DNA of 64,000 nt from JBEVJK01 sp963791325 (GTDB lineage: Bacteria > Pseudomonadota > Alphaproteobacteria > Rhizobiales > Rhizobiaceae): the NCBI GenBank assembly GCA_963791325.1, contig CAWBRU010000010.1, positions 78,793-142,792 on the forward strand. The letters are read 5' to 3'. The notes under the pieces were generated by a model, which was not told the origin of the DNA, made no database searches, and was given only the letters and a program-made list of their open reading frames with translations. Made by a program: the position numbers and the translations under genes. How positions within the stretch are numbered: the stretch's first letter is position 1; the number at the start of each line of letters is the position of its first letter. Below, piece after piece: positions 15,527 through 24,492 of the stretch.

Positions 15527-16600
15527 ATGATGACAACGCCCGTCGCCGACCAGACGCTGCAGGCGCTCGACGCCCGCTCCCGCGAGATCTTCCGGCTAAT
15601 CGTCGACTCCTATCTGAGGGAAGGCGAGCCGCTCGGCTCGCGCAGCCTGGCGCGCATGCTGCCTCAATCGCTGTCACCTGCGACGGTGCGCAACGTGATG
15701 AGCGACCTCGAACATCTCGGGCTGGTCTATGCGCCGCACGTTTCGGCCGGGCGGCTGCCCACCCATAAGGGGCTGCGCCTGTTCATCGACGCGTTTCTCG
15801 AGCTCGGCGACGTCTCCGACGAGGAGCGCAAAGTGATCGAGGCGCAGATGAAGGCCTCCGGCAGCGGTGCCACCCTCGAGCACATGCTGACCGAAGCCAG
15901 CCAGCTGCTGTCGGGCCTGTCGCGCGGCGCCGGACTCGTCGTCGCGGGCAAGAGCGAGGCGGCGTTGAAGCACATCGAGTTCATCCAGCTCGAGCCGACC
16001 AAAGCGCTCGCCGTGCTGGTCTCGCAGAGCGGCGATGTCGAGAACCGGGTGATCGACGTGCCGGTCGGCGTCACCGCCTCACAGCTGCACGAAGCGTCGA
16101 ACTACCTCAACGCCCACATTCGCGGCCGCACGCTTTCCGAGGCCAAGATCGAGATCGCGCGCCTGCGCGAGGAGACCAGGGCCGCGCTCGACACCCTGTC
16201 GCAGGAACTGGTCGAAAAGGGCCTGGCGGTATGGGCCGGCAGCGAGAGCGATCTGCCGGTTCGGCTGATCGTGCGCGGTCGGGCCAACCTGCTCGAGAAC
16301 GTGACGGCGCAGGCCGACATCGAGCTCATCCGGCATCTGTTCGAGGATCTGGAGACCAAGGACGGGCTGGTGCAGCTGCTCGATCTCGCAGAGCAGGGGC
16401 CGGGGGTCAGGATCTTCATCGGCTCCGAGAACCGGCTGTTCTCGATGTCGGGATCGTCGCTGGTCGTGGCGCCCTACCGCGACAAGGATTCGCGCGTCGT
16501 CGGCGCGCTCGGCGTCATCGGCCCGACGCGGCTCAATTATGCGCGCATTGTGCCGATGGTCGACTATACGGCGCAGCTGATCAGCCGGATGCTGCGCTAA
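15527..16600 (+). CDS. hrcA: Heat-inducible transcription repressor HrcA
   Basis: A 357-residue repressor that binds CIRCE operators upstream of chaperonin genes. The N-terminal winged helix has SYLREGEPLGSRSLARMLP and LSPATVRNVMSDLEHLGLV, followed by HVSAGRLPTHKGLRLFIDAFL. The C-terminal GAF-like domain ends with ALGVIGPTRLNYARIVPMVDYTA. GAGGAGCCCGC precedes the ATG. A weak promoter-like pair (TTGTCT and TATCTT, 17 bp apart) lies about 25 bp upstream. No CIRCE element was seen in the rph-hrcA gap, so autoregulation by CIRCE is not supported here. Confidence 0.96.
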   Translation: MMTTPVADQTLQALDARSREIFRLIVDSYLREGEPLGSRSLARMLPQSLSPATVRNVMSDLEHLGLVYAPHVSAGRLPTHKGLRLFIDAFLELGDVSDEERKVIEAQMKASGSGATLEHMLTEASQLLSGLSRGAGLVVAGKSEAALKHIEFIQLEPTKALAVLVSQSGDVENRVIDVPVGVTASQLHEASNYLNAHIRGRTLSEAKIEIARLREETRAALDTLSQELVEKGLAVWAGSESDLPVRLIVRGRANLLENVTAQADIELIRHLFEDLETKDGLVQLLDLAEQGPGVRIFIGSENRLFSMSGSSLVVAPYRDKDSRVVGALGVIGPTRLNYARIVPMVDYTAQLISRMLR

Positions 16601-16644
16601 GCCCGCTTATCCCTTGATTTTTGCCGGCCGAACCTCGATATCGG

Positions 16645-16680
16645 GCGCAAATCGACACGCCTAACCGATGGAATTTGCGC
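16645..16680 (+). promoter_or_regulatory. Inverted repeat abutting the grpE start codon
   Basis: GCGCAAAT at 16645-16652 and ATTTGCGC at 16673-16680 form a perfect 8-bp inverted repeat ending one base before the grpE ATG. ATCG/CGAT inside can extend the stem around a GGA bulge. As RNA it would sequester the region just upstream of the start codon, so a temperature-sensitive translation control is conceivable for this heat-shock gene. No known RNA-thermometer family is matched and there is no experimental support here. Confidence 0.3.
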
Positions 16681-16681
16681 A

Positions 16682-17329
16682 ATGAGCGACAAGGCCAAAA
16701 GCGATCGCATGCCGGAGGAGATGCTGGCCGAGCCGGCCGCCCCCACCGACGCCGCGGCGGCGGATGCCGCCGAGGCCACCGACGACTACGAAGTCGTCGT
16801 TCGGCTGATGAAGGACAATGAAGAGTTGAAGGACCGGGCGCTGCGCATCGCGGCGGAGATGGAGAATTTGCGCCGGCGCACGGCCCGCGATGTCCATGAT
16901 GCCCGCTCCTACGCGATCGCCAACTTCGCCCGTGACATGCTGTCGGTATCCGACAATCTGCGCCGCGCGCTCGACGCCATTCCCGCCGAGGCCAGGTCTG
17001 CCGGCGATGCCGGCTTCAAATCGCTGGTGGAAGGCGTGGAGATGACCGAGCGGGCGATGCTTGGCGCGCTGGAGCGGCACGGCGTCAAGCGCCTGCAGCC
17101 CGAAGGCGAGAAGTTCGATCCGAACTTCCACCAGGCGATGTTCGAAGTGCCCAATCCCGATGTCCCGGCGAACACCGTCGTACAGGTCGTCCAGCCTGGC
17201 TACTCGATCGGCGAACGGGTGCTGCGGCCGGCGATGGTCGGCGTGTCCCGCGGCGGCCCCAAGCAGCCCGCCGAGGCGGGCGCGGCCGAGCCCGGCCCGA
17301 TCGACCCGGACGCGGAAAAGGACGCCTGA
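16682..17329 (+). CDS. grpE: Nucleotide exchange factor GrpE
   Basis: A 215-residue co-chaperone that releases ADP from DnaK. The N-terminus is Ala/Glu-rich and disordered. A long helix follows (about 40-90, with ELKDRALRIAAEMENLRRR), then the family block FARDMLSVSDNLRRALDAI. The C-terminal beta domain ends HQAMFEVPNPDVPANTVVQV with the GYSIGERVLRPAMVGVS signature. It lies 81 bp after hrcA in the same direction; hrcA-grpE pairing is standard. The Ala/Pro-rich tail is longer than in E. coli but ordinary for Rhizobiales. Confidence 0.96.
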   Translation: MSDKAKSDRMPEEMLAEPAAPTDAAAADAAEATDDYEVVVRLMKDNEELKDRALRIAAEMENLRRRTARDVHDARSYAIANFARDMLSVSDNLRRALDAIPAEARSAGDAGFKSLVEGVEMTERAMLGALERHGVKRLQPEGEKFDPNFHQAMFEVPNPDVPANTVVQVVQPGYSIGERVLRPAMVGVSRGGPKQPAEAGAAEPGPIDPDAEKDA

Positions 17330-17385
17330 ACGATCCTCGGGATGGCGATGGCGGACGCCGCACCGGTTGAGTAGAAGAATCGGGC

Positions 17386-18018
17386 ATGAGCCCGATTCAG
17401 TTCCTCGACTACGGCGGCGTTGCCGTCTTCGCCGCGACCGGCGCTCTGGCGGCCTCGCGCAAGCAGCTCGACATCATCGGTTTCCTGTTCCTGGCCACGA
17501 TCACGGGGATTGGCGGCGGCACCTTTCGCGATCTGATCCTTGCCGTCCCGGTGTTCTGGGTTGCCAATCCCGATTTCGTGACGATTTCGGCGGCTATCGC
17601 GATCATCGTCTATTTCGGCGCCCACCTGCTGGAATCCCGCTACAAGATGCTGCTCTGGCTCGACGCGATCGGCCTCGCCGCTTTTGCGGTGATGGGGGCG
17701 GAGAAGGGGCTCATCGTCACCGGGTCGGCGCCGATCGCGGTGATTACCGGCGTGCTCACCGCCACGTTCGGGGGCATTCTGCGCGACATGGTCGCGGGCG
17801 AGCCGTCGGTGCTGCTGCGGCCCGAAATCTACGTCACCGCCGCCCTGGTCGGCGCCGCCATCTATGTCTTTCTCGACCTTGCGGGGATGCCGGCGGGGTT
17901 CTCGGCACCGCTCGCCTTCATCGCCGGATTGGTGGTCCGCGGCGGCGCCCTGCGCTATGGCTGGGCCTTTCCGCCCTATCGGGCGCGGCCCGGCCGCCGC
18001 CCCGAGGACATCCTCTGA
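17386..18018 (+). CDS. UPF0126 / TRIC-like membrane protein
   Basis: A 210-residue polytopic protein made of two repeated UPF0126 units. The first contains ATGALAASRKQLDIIGF and GIGGGTFRDLIL; the second contains AVITGVLTATFGGILRDMVAGEPSVLL. The paired GGGTxRD and GGILRD motifs identify the family. Prokaryotic relatives of trimeric intracellular cation channels share this fold, and some members have been linked to glycine uptake, so cation channel or small-solute transport is the expected role. Six to seven membrane segments are visible. It converges with the kinase gene, seven bases away. Confidence 0.88.
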   Translation: MSPIQFLDYGGVAVFAATGALAASRKQLDIIGFLFLATITGIGGGTFRDLILAVPVFWVANPDFVTISAAIAIIVYFGAHLLESRYKMLLWLDAIGLAAFAVMGAEKGLIVTGSAPIAVITGVLTATFGGILRDMVAGEPSVLLRPEIYVTAALVGAAIYVFLDLAGMPAGFSAPLAFIAGLVVRGGALRYGWAFPPYRARPGRRPEDIL

Positions 18019-18024
18019 CGGCTG

Positions 18025-19017
18025 TCAGCCGAGCCCGGCCTGCTCGGCCTCGTGCTTGAGATTCTGCCGCGGCCGCGGTCCGATCTGCTGGATGCACAGT
18101 CCGGCCGCCAGCGATCCCAGCCGGCCGCAATCCTCCAGGTCGCGCCCGCTGGTGTAGCCATGCAGGAACCCGGCGGCGTAGAGGTCGCCCGCCCCGGTGG
18201 TGTCGACCAGTTCCGCGATCCTGATCGCCGGGACCGCGACGGTACGTTCACGCGTCACGATCACCGAACCCAACTCGGAGCGGGTCACGGCGGCGAGCTT
18301 GCAATCGTTGCGGATCGCGTCGAGCGCAGCCTCGAAGGAAGCGGTCTGGTAGAGCGACTTCAGCTCGCTTTCGTTGGCGAAGACGATGTCGACGGTCTGC
18401 GACCGCATCAGGTCGAGAAACTCGCCGCGGTAGCGGTCGACGCAGAATGGGTCGGACAGCGTCATCGACACCTCGCGGCCGGCTTTGTGGGCGATCTCGG
18501 CGGTCTGGCGGATGGCCTGCTTGGCCCGCGGCGGATCCCACAGGTAGCCTTCGAAATAGGTCACCTTGGCAGCCCTAGCCTTGTCGGGCTCGACGTCTTC
18601 CGGACCGAGCTCGACGCAGGCGCCGAGATAGGTGTTCATCGAGCGCTCGCCGTCCGGCGTGACAAAGATCATCGAGCGCGCCGTCGGCGGCTCCCCGGTC
18701 AGCGGTTTGGTGTCGAAGGCGACGCCCTGGGCGCGAATGTCGTGAGTGTAGATCTCGCCGAGCTTGTCGGCCGAAACCTTGCCGAAAAACGCGGCACGGC
18801 CGCCGAAGCTGGCGACGCCTGCCGCGGTGTTGCCGGCCGAGCCCCCGGAAGCTTCGGTCGCCGGGCCCATCCGGCTGTAGAGCAGCTCCGCCCGCCCCAT
18901 GTCGATCAGGTTCATCGCCCCCTTGATGATGGAATTGGCGGCGAGGAAGGCCTCGTCGCACTGCGCGATGATGTCGACAATGGCATTGCCGATGCAAAGC
19001 ACGTCATACTCGCTCAT
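18025..19017 (-). CDS. PfkB-family adenosine/sugar kinase
   Basis: A 330-residue ribokinase-superfamily kinase. N-terminal YDVLCIGNAIVDIIAQ and GGSAGNTAAGVASFGGRAAFFG are the substrate-lid region. The C-terminal DTTGAGDLYAAGFLHGY is the PfkB signature 2, with the catalytic aspartate and anion hole. Closest recalled relatives are rhizobial adenosine kinases and cbhK-type carbohydrate kinases, so adenosine or a ribonucleoside is the likely substrate. ATG 19017 has GGAG at a proper distance; a GTG two codons upstream is less likely. Confidence 0.88.
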   Translation of the reverse strand: MSEYDVLCIGNAIVDIIAQCDEAFLAANSIIKGAMNLIDMGRAELLYSRMGPATEASGGSAGNTAAGVASFGGRAAFFGKVSADKLGEIYTHDIRAQGVAFDTKPLTGEPPTARSMIFVTPDGERSMNTYLGACVELGPEDVEPDKARAAKVTYFEGYLWDPPRAKQAIRQTAEIAHKAGREVSMTLSDPFCVDRYRGEFLDLMRSQTVDIVFANESELKSLYQTASFEAALDAIRNDCKLAAVTRSELGSVIVTRERTVAVPAIRIAELVDTTGAGDLYAAGFLHGYTSGRDLEDCGRLGSLAAGLCIQQIGPRPRQNLKHEAEQAGLG

Positions 19018-19247
19018 GATCACTCCACGCCGCGGCCGCGCGCCGTTGTCGCAGGCCGACCGTGCGGCGGTCTAGCTGCTCAGCCGCCGATTGCAAGCGA
19101 CAAATGGACGTACCCCGTCCCTCGGAGGGCGGAAAGGCTCGACCCTCGGGTTGCACCGCCGCCGGCCGATCCACATTATGCAAGACCGTCCCCGACGCGT
19201 CCGGCAATGCCGGGCGCCTTTCTCACCCCCGCATGGAAGCTTTGCCG

Positions 19248-20966
19248 ATGCCGCATGACACGCCCCTGATCGCCACCATCGTCGCCGGTCTCGGGCTCGC
19301 CTTCGTCTTCGGCGCGCTCGCCAACCGGTTCCGCATCCCGCCGCTGGTCGGCTACCTGGTCGCCGGCGTGCTGGTCGGACCGCATCACGCCGGGCTTCGT
19401 CGCCGACCAGCATCTGGCGCTGCGAGCTGGCCGAAATCGGCGTCATCCTGCTGATGTTCGGGGTCGGGCTGCATTTCTCGCTGAAGGACCTGCTGTCGGT
19501 GCGCGCCATTGCCGTGCCGGGCGCGGTCGTCCAGATCGGCCTGGCGACGCCGCTGGGCGCCGGGCTCGGCTGGTGGCTGGGCTGGTCGCTCGGCGCCGGG
19601 CTGGTGTTCGGCCTGGCGCTGTCGGTGGCCAGCACGGTCGTGCTGCTGCGCGCCCTGCAGGAGCGGCGGCTGATCGACACCGAGCGCGGCCACATCGCCG
19701 TCGGCTGGCTGATCGTCGAGGACCTCGCGATGGTGCTGGCGCTGGTGCTGCTGCCGGCGCTGTGCGGGCCTTCTCGGCGGCGCCGGTCCGAGCCGCCGGC
19801 GGCCACGCGGCGCTGTGGACGGTGCTTGGCCTGACCCTGGTCAAGGTGGTTGCCTTCGTCGTCTTGATGCTGGTCGTCGGGCGCCGGGTCATCCCCTGGG
19901 TGCTGCACTGCGTCGCCCATACCGGCTCGCGCGAGCTGTTCCGCCTGGCGGTGCTGGCCATCGCGCTCGGCGTCGCCTTCGGCGCGGCCAAGCTGTTCGG
20001 CGTGTCGCTTCGCGCTCGGCGCCTTCTTCGCCGGCATGATCATGAGCGAGTCGCGAGCTCAGCCACCGCGCCGCCGAGGAATCGCTGCCGCTGCGCGACG
20101 CCTTCGCGGTGCTGTTCTTCGTCTCGGTCGGCATGCTGTTCGACCCGATCGAGCCTGTTCGCGCAACCCCTGGCCGATCCTGGCGACCGCTGTTCATCAT
20201 CGTTGTCGGCAAGTCGCTGGCCGCGCTGCTGATCGTGCTGGCGTTCCGCTACCCGCTCGGCACCGCGCTGACGATTTCGGCGAGCCTGGCCCAGATCGGC
20301 GAGTTCTCCTTCATCCTGGCCGAGCTCGGCGTCGCCTTGAACCTGCTGCCGGAGCAGGGCCGCGACCTGATCCTGGCCGGCGCCATCCTGTCGATCCTGA
20401 TCAATCCGCTGATCTTCGCGGCTGCCGACCGGCTGCGGGCGCTGAACGAACGCCCGGAGATCGTCCCCGGCAGCGGCGGCGACGCGGCCGCAGCGCCGGG
20501 TGACGCCGGCGACGGCCTGGTGCCGACCAAGCTCGCCGATCACACGATCCTGGTCGGCTATGGGCGGGTCGGCAGCCTGGTCGGCGCGGCGCTGACCAAG
20601 GCGGGAATCCCGTTCCTGGTGATCGAAGATGGCGACAAGCCGCTGACCAGGCTGCGCACCGAAGGCGTCGAGATCATTGTCGGCAACGCCGCCGATGAGA
20701 ACGTCTTCGCAGCGGCGCGGCCGGCTGCGGCGGCCCGGCTGATCCTGGCCGTGCCCAACGCCTTCGAGGCCGGCCAGGTGATTGCGCGGGCGCGGTCGGT
20801 CAACCCCGGGATCAAGATCGCGGCGCGGGCCCATTCGGAGGCCGAAGTCGAGCACTTGACCGGGCTCGGCGCCGACACCGTCATCATGGGCGAGCGCGAA
20901 ATCGCCCGCGGCATCGTCGAGGCGGTGCTGAGCGACAATCCGCCGACCGAGGACGCACTCCAATAA
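19248..20966 (+). pseudogene. KefB/YbaL-type cation:proton antiporter, nine frameshifts
   Basis: Read piecewise, this encodes one CPA2 antiporter. MPHDTPLIATIVAGLGLAF is followed by about twelve membrane segments with GVGLHFSLKDLLSVRAIAVP, HTGSRELFRLAVLAIALGV and FFAGMIMSESELSHRAAEE. A C-terminal TrkA-N/RCK domain (HTILVGYGRVGSLVG, from about 20540) binds NAD. To read it through, one extra base must be dropped near each of 19386, 19423, 19763, 19793, 20010, 20054, 20148, 20161 and 20189. All repairs are single insertions, and the protein sequence between them is well conserved. That pattern fits a locally bad consensus sequence better than an old pseudogene. Start ATG 19248; ATG 19233 is also in frame. 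Confidence 0.82.
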
Positions 20967-20974
20967 GCCCCAGA

Positions 20975-21724
20975 CTAGACGTGCTGGCCGCCATTGATGT
21001 GGATTTCCGAGCCGGTGACGTAAGACGCCTGGCCGGAGCACAGGAAGAAGATGATGTCGGCGACCTCCGAGGTGGAGCCCAGCCGGCGCAGCGGGATGCC
21101 TTCGATGAGCCGATCGGTGCCGGGCGACAGGATGGCAGTGTCGATCTCGCCGGGCGCGATCGCGTTGACGCGGATGCCATGCGGCCCGAAGTCGCCCGCC
21201 ATCTCGCGGGTCAGCGAGCCGAGCGCGGCCTTGGAGGTGGCGTAGGCGGTCCCGGCAAACGGGTGGACGCGGGTGCCGGCGATCGAGGTGAGGTTGACGA
21301 TCGAGCCCTGTCCGGCCGCGAGCTCCCGGAACAGCCCGCGGGCGAGCATGATCGGGGCGAAGAAATTGACCTGGAAGACCTCGCGCCAGACATGCATCGG
21401 CGTGTCGATCGAGTTCAGGCGGCCGCCGTCCTTCAGCTTCGGCGAGATCCCGGCATTGTTGACCAGCGCATTGAGGTGGCCGCCATGGGCCTCGAGCCGG
21501 TGGCGGATCTCCGAGACGGCAATGCCGACGTCCTCGGGATCCGAAAGATCGACCTTGATATGGTCCTCGGGGCCGGCGGGCCAGGGGCAATCCTCGGCGA
21601 ACGCCTGGCGCGAACAGGTGATCACCCGCCAGCCTTCGCGCGAGAAGCGCTTGACCGTGGCGTGGCCGATGCCGCGGCTGGCGCCGGTGAGCACGATCGT
21701 CTTGCGGGTGTCGGGTTCTGCCAT
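20975..21724 (-). CDS. Short-chain dehydrogenase/reductase
   Basis: A 249-residue classical SDR. The cofactor motif TGASRGIGHATV is at the N-terminus, NNAG in the middle, and the catalytic Ser...Tyr-x-x-x-Lys appears as NLTSIAGTR with AYATSKAALGSLTREMAGD. The C-terminal substrate loop ends SGSEIHINGGQHV-like (VTGSEIHINGG), typical of FabG-like members. Substrate unknown. ATG 21724 is chosen because upstream in-frame residues are not SDR-like. It converges with the antiporter gene. Confidence 0.9.
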   Translation of the reverse strand: MAEPDTRKTIVLTGASRGIGHATVKRFSREGWRVITCSRQAFAEDCPWPAGPEDHIKVDLSDPEDVGIAVSEIRHRLEAHGGHLNALVNNAGISPKLKDGGRLNSIDTPMHVWREVFQVNFFAPIMLARGLFRELAAGQGSIVNLTSIAGTRVHPFAGTAYATSKAALGSLTREMAGDFGPHGIRVNAIAPGEIDTAILSPGTDRLIEGIPLRRLGSTSEVADIIFFLCSGQASYVTGSEIHINGGQHV

Positions 21725-21805
21725 GAACTGGCCTCCAGTTCCGCTATGTAGCGGACCGGCGGTGGTTTTGCGAGGCCGGGCGTCGTCCGGCCGAGCCGGC
21801 GGCTG

Positions 21806-21871
21806 GAGCATCATCCGGAAAAGTGGACCCCGGATTTCCCAAAAGATCTCGCTCGATCAGAGGATTAGAGC
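21806..21871. repeat. Rhizobiales-type intergenic palindromic repeat
   Basis: The segment around GCATCATCCGGAAAAGTGGA and the following CCGGATTTCCCAAAAGATC is an imperfect palindrome. It resembles the dispersed repeat seen in many Bradyrhizobium and Mesorhizobium genomes (consensus recalled as GATCCGGAAAAGTGGAAACC then GGTTTTCCGAAAAGATC). It lies between the SDR gene and the PBP1A stop. A second, different palindrome of related design is at 38945-38987. Confidence 0.6.
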
Positions 21872-21904
21872 AAGGCGGCAATTCCCGAAAAACGGCATCC
21901 CGGT

Positions 21905-24217
21905 CTACGGATTTCCCAACAGCACGTCGAGCAGCGAGCCTTGTCGGCGCACGTTCGGGCCGCCCACGTCGGCCGGCGGCACCGGCCGGCGGATCGACGC
22001 CGTCGGCAAGGTTGCGGGCGGCGCGTCGAAGCGGCCATCGGCCTCGGCCGGCTGGTCCGGCGCGTCGGGGATGGCAATCTGCGGCTCGGGCGAAGCCTGC
22101 GGCAGCGGCTGGCGGGCAGCCTGGCGCTCGGGCGCGGCCGGTTGGGCAGACGGCGCTTGCGGCTCGGGCGGCACCCCTACGGGCGCGTCGGGAAGATCAG
22201 TCGCCGACACCGTCGCCGGCGGCACGGCGGCTTCCGGCTGCGGCTGCGGCTGCCAGTCGCCGGGCAGCTGAGCAATCGGCAGCCCCTGATGGGCAGCCAC
22301 CATGAAATCGTGCCAGGCGACGACCGGCAGCGAGCCGCCGGTGATATTGCGGGTGGCCTCCGCATCGTCATTGCCGAACCACACCCCGGTAGTGAGATCG
22401 GCGGTATAGCCGATGAACCAGGCATCGCGCGAGTTCTGGCTGGTGCCGGTCTTGCCCGCGGCCGGCCAGGCGAAGGCCGCCTTGCGGCCGGTACCGGCAT
22501 CGACGGTCTGGCGCATCATCGCGTTCATCATGCCGACGATCTCGGGGCTGATCACCCGGCTCGCCGTGCTCGCGGCATTCTCGTAGAGCACCTCGCCGCC
22601 GGTGGTGGTGATGCGCTGGACGAAGTGTATGTCGGGCTTGTAGCCGCCATTGGCGAACGGCACATAGGCGGCGGTGAGCTCGAGCGGCGTCACCTCGGAG
22701 GTTCCGAGCGCGATCGAGACGTTGGACTGCAGCTTCGATTCGATCCCCAGCCGGTGCGCCGCCTCGATCACTGCGTCCGGGCCGACCTCCATGGCAAGCT
22801 GAGCGGCGACCGAGTTCAGCGACTTGGCAAGCGCCGTCGCCAGGGTCACCCTGCCGTAATATTTGCCGCCGTAATTGTCGGGGGTCCAGTTGCCGATGCG
22901 GATCGGCGCATCGTTGCGGACGCTGTCGGGCGTGCGCCCCTGTTCCAGGGCGGCTAGATAGACGAACGGCTTGAATGCCGATCCCGGCTGGCGCCGCGCT
23001 TCGGAGGCGCGGTCGAACTGGCTGTCGGCATAGTCGGCGCCCCCGACCATGGCTTTGACCGCGCCCGAATTGTCGATCGACACCAGCGCCCCTTGGGTGA
23101 CCTTGAGCTTGTCGCCCTTGGCCTCGATCAGGCTGCGGATCGACTTCTCGGCGATCTTTTGCAGGTGAAGGTCGACGGTGGAATCGACGATGACGTCGCT
23201 GCGGACCTCGCCGATCAGCGTCGGCAGCTCGTCCATGATCCGGTCGGCGACGTAGTTTTCCGAGCCCGTCCAGTAGGCCGAGGCGCGCGTCGCCGGTGCC
23301 GCAAGCGCGCTGGCGAGTTCCTTGTCGCCGATCATGCCCTGCTCGCGCATGGCCGCCAGCACCAGCCGGGCACGCTCTTCCGCCGCCTTGGGGTCGCGCG
23401 CCGGCGAAAGCCGCGACGGCGCCTTGAGCAGCCCGGCCAGCAGCGCCGCCTCAGCCAGGCTGACGTCACGCGCGCCCTTGCCGAAATAACGCCGCGAGGC
23501 GGCTTCGACGCCATAGGAACCGGAGCCGAAATAGACCCTGTTGAGGTACATCTCGAGGATCTGATCCTTGCTGTATTTGTGCTCGAGCCACAGCGCCAGA
23601 AGCACCTCCTGGACCTTTCGCTCGACCGTCCGCTCGGGTTTTAGAAACAGGTTCTTGGCCAGCTGCTGGGTGAGCGTGGAGCCGCCTTGCGACACCCGGC
23701 GCTCGATAAGGTTGGAGGCCATCGCCCGCACCAGGCCGAGCGGATCGACGCCGATATGCTGATAGAAGCGGCGGTCCTCGATGGCCACCACCGCCTCAGG
23801 GATGTAGGGCGACATCTCGCTGAGCTTGAGCGCCTCGCCCCCGGTCAGGCCGCGATTGGCGATCAGCTGGCCGTCGGCGGAGACGATGCGAACATTGGGC
23901 GGCCGGTCGGGGATCGCCCACGTGGTCGCGCTTGGCATATGCGCGCCGTAGTAGATGACCAGGCCGGCGAGGCCGATGCCGCCCCAGATCGCGAGCACGA
24001 CCAGCCAATAGAACAGCCGCCCGAAGGAGCGGAACAGCCCGCGCCCGGGGGGCTTGCGGGAGCGCCGGCCTCGCGGCGGCCGATCCGGCTGGCGGGCGCG
24101 ACGGCGGGCAGGCGGCATCACGCGGTCCTCTTCGCTGAGCGACAGCCCGGCAGCTTGCGCCGGTGCCGGTTCGCCGAAGCTCGGCTCGATCCGCCCGTCA
24201 TCGTTCCGCTTGGCCAT
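21905..24217 (-). CDS. Bifunctional penicillin-binding protein 1A
   Basis: A 770-residue class A PBP that polymerises and cross-links peptidoglycan. A basic cytoplasmic N-terminus (to about residue 65) precedes one membrane helix (about 68-90). The glycosyltransferase domain (GT51) shows AIEDRRFYQHIGVD with the catalytic glutamate, then GGSTLTQQLAKNLFL and the second glutamate in ILEMYLNRVYFGSG. The transpeptidase domain has SxxK in RQPGSAFKPFVYL, SxN in AKSLNSVAAQLA and KTG in AAGKTGTSQNSRDAW. The C-terminal ~110 residues are Pro/Ala/Gln-rich and disordered. All catalytic residues are present. Confidence 0.96.
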   Translation of the reverse strand: MAKRNDDGRIEPSFGEPAPAQAAGLSLSEEDRVMPPARRRARQPDRPPRGRRSRKPPGRGLFRSFGRLFYWLVVLAIWGGIGLAGLVIYYGAHMPSATTWAIPDRPPNVRIVSADGQLIANRGLTGGEALKLSEMSPYIPEAVVAIEDRRFYQHIGVDPLGLVRAMASNLIERRVSQGGSTLTQQLAKNLFLKPERTVERKVQEVLLALWLEHKYSKDQILEMYLNRVYFGSGSYGVEAASRRYFGKGARDVSLAEAALLAGLLKAPSRLSPARDPKAAEERARLVLAAMREQGMIGDKELASALAAPATRASAYWTGSENYVADRIMDELPTLIGEVRSDVIVDSTVDLHLQKIAEKSIRSLIEAKGDKLKVTQGALVSIDNSGAVKAMVGGADYADSQFDRASEARRQPGSAFKPFVYLAALEQGRTPDSVRNDAPIRIGNWTPDNYGGKYYGRVTLATALAKSLNSVAAQLAMEVGPDAVIEAAHRLGIESKLQSNVSIALGTSEVTPLELTAAYVPFANGGYKPDIHFVQRITTTGGEVLYENAASTASRVISPEIVGMMNAMMRQTVDAGTGRKAAFAWPAAGKTGTSQNSRDAWFIGYTADLTTGVWFGNDDAEATRNITGGSLPVVAWHDFMVAAHQGLPIAQLPGDWQPQPQPEAAVPPATVSATDLPDAPVGVPPEPQAPSAQPAAPERQAARQPLPQASPEPQIAIPDAPDQPAEADGRFDAPPATLPTASIRRPVPPADVGGPNVRRQGSLLDVLLGNP

Positions 24218-24492
24218 GCGCCCGCGATCCCGTCCCCTGGTGCGGTCTCGGATGGAAGTTAAATGCGGCGATTTAAGGAGGCCTTAAAGGCGTCTCCGCG
24301 GCATGGTGAAAGGGCCCGCGCCGCCGCCGGCCGGGCCCTCATCGTGTCACCTGCAATTGTTGCCGAGCTGTCTACCCCACCGGCCCGCCCGCGACTTGCG
24401 GCAAGCCGCCAATCGCTTGCTCGCGCAAGCAACGGTTCGCTTGCTATACGATCTGCCCTATGGTGACCCGGCATCGCTGACGGGAGGCAGCC

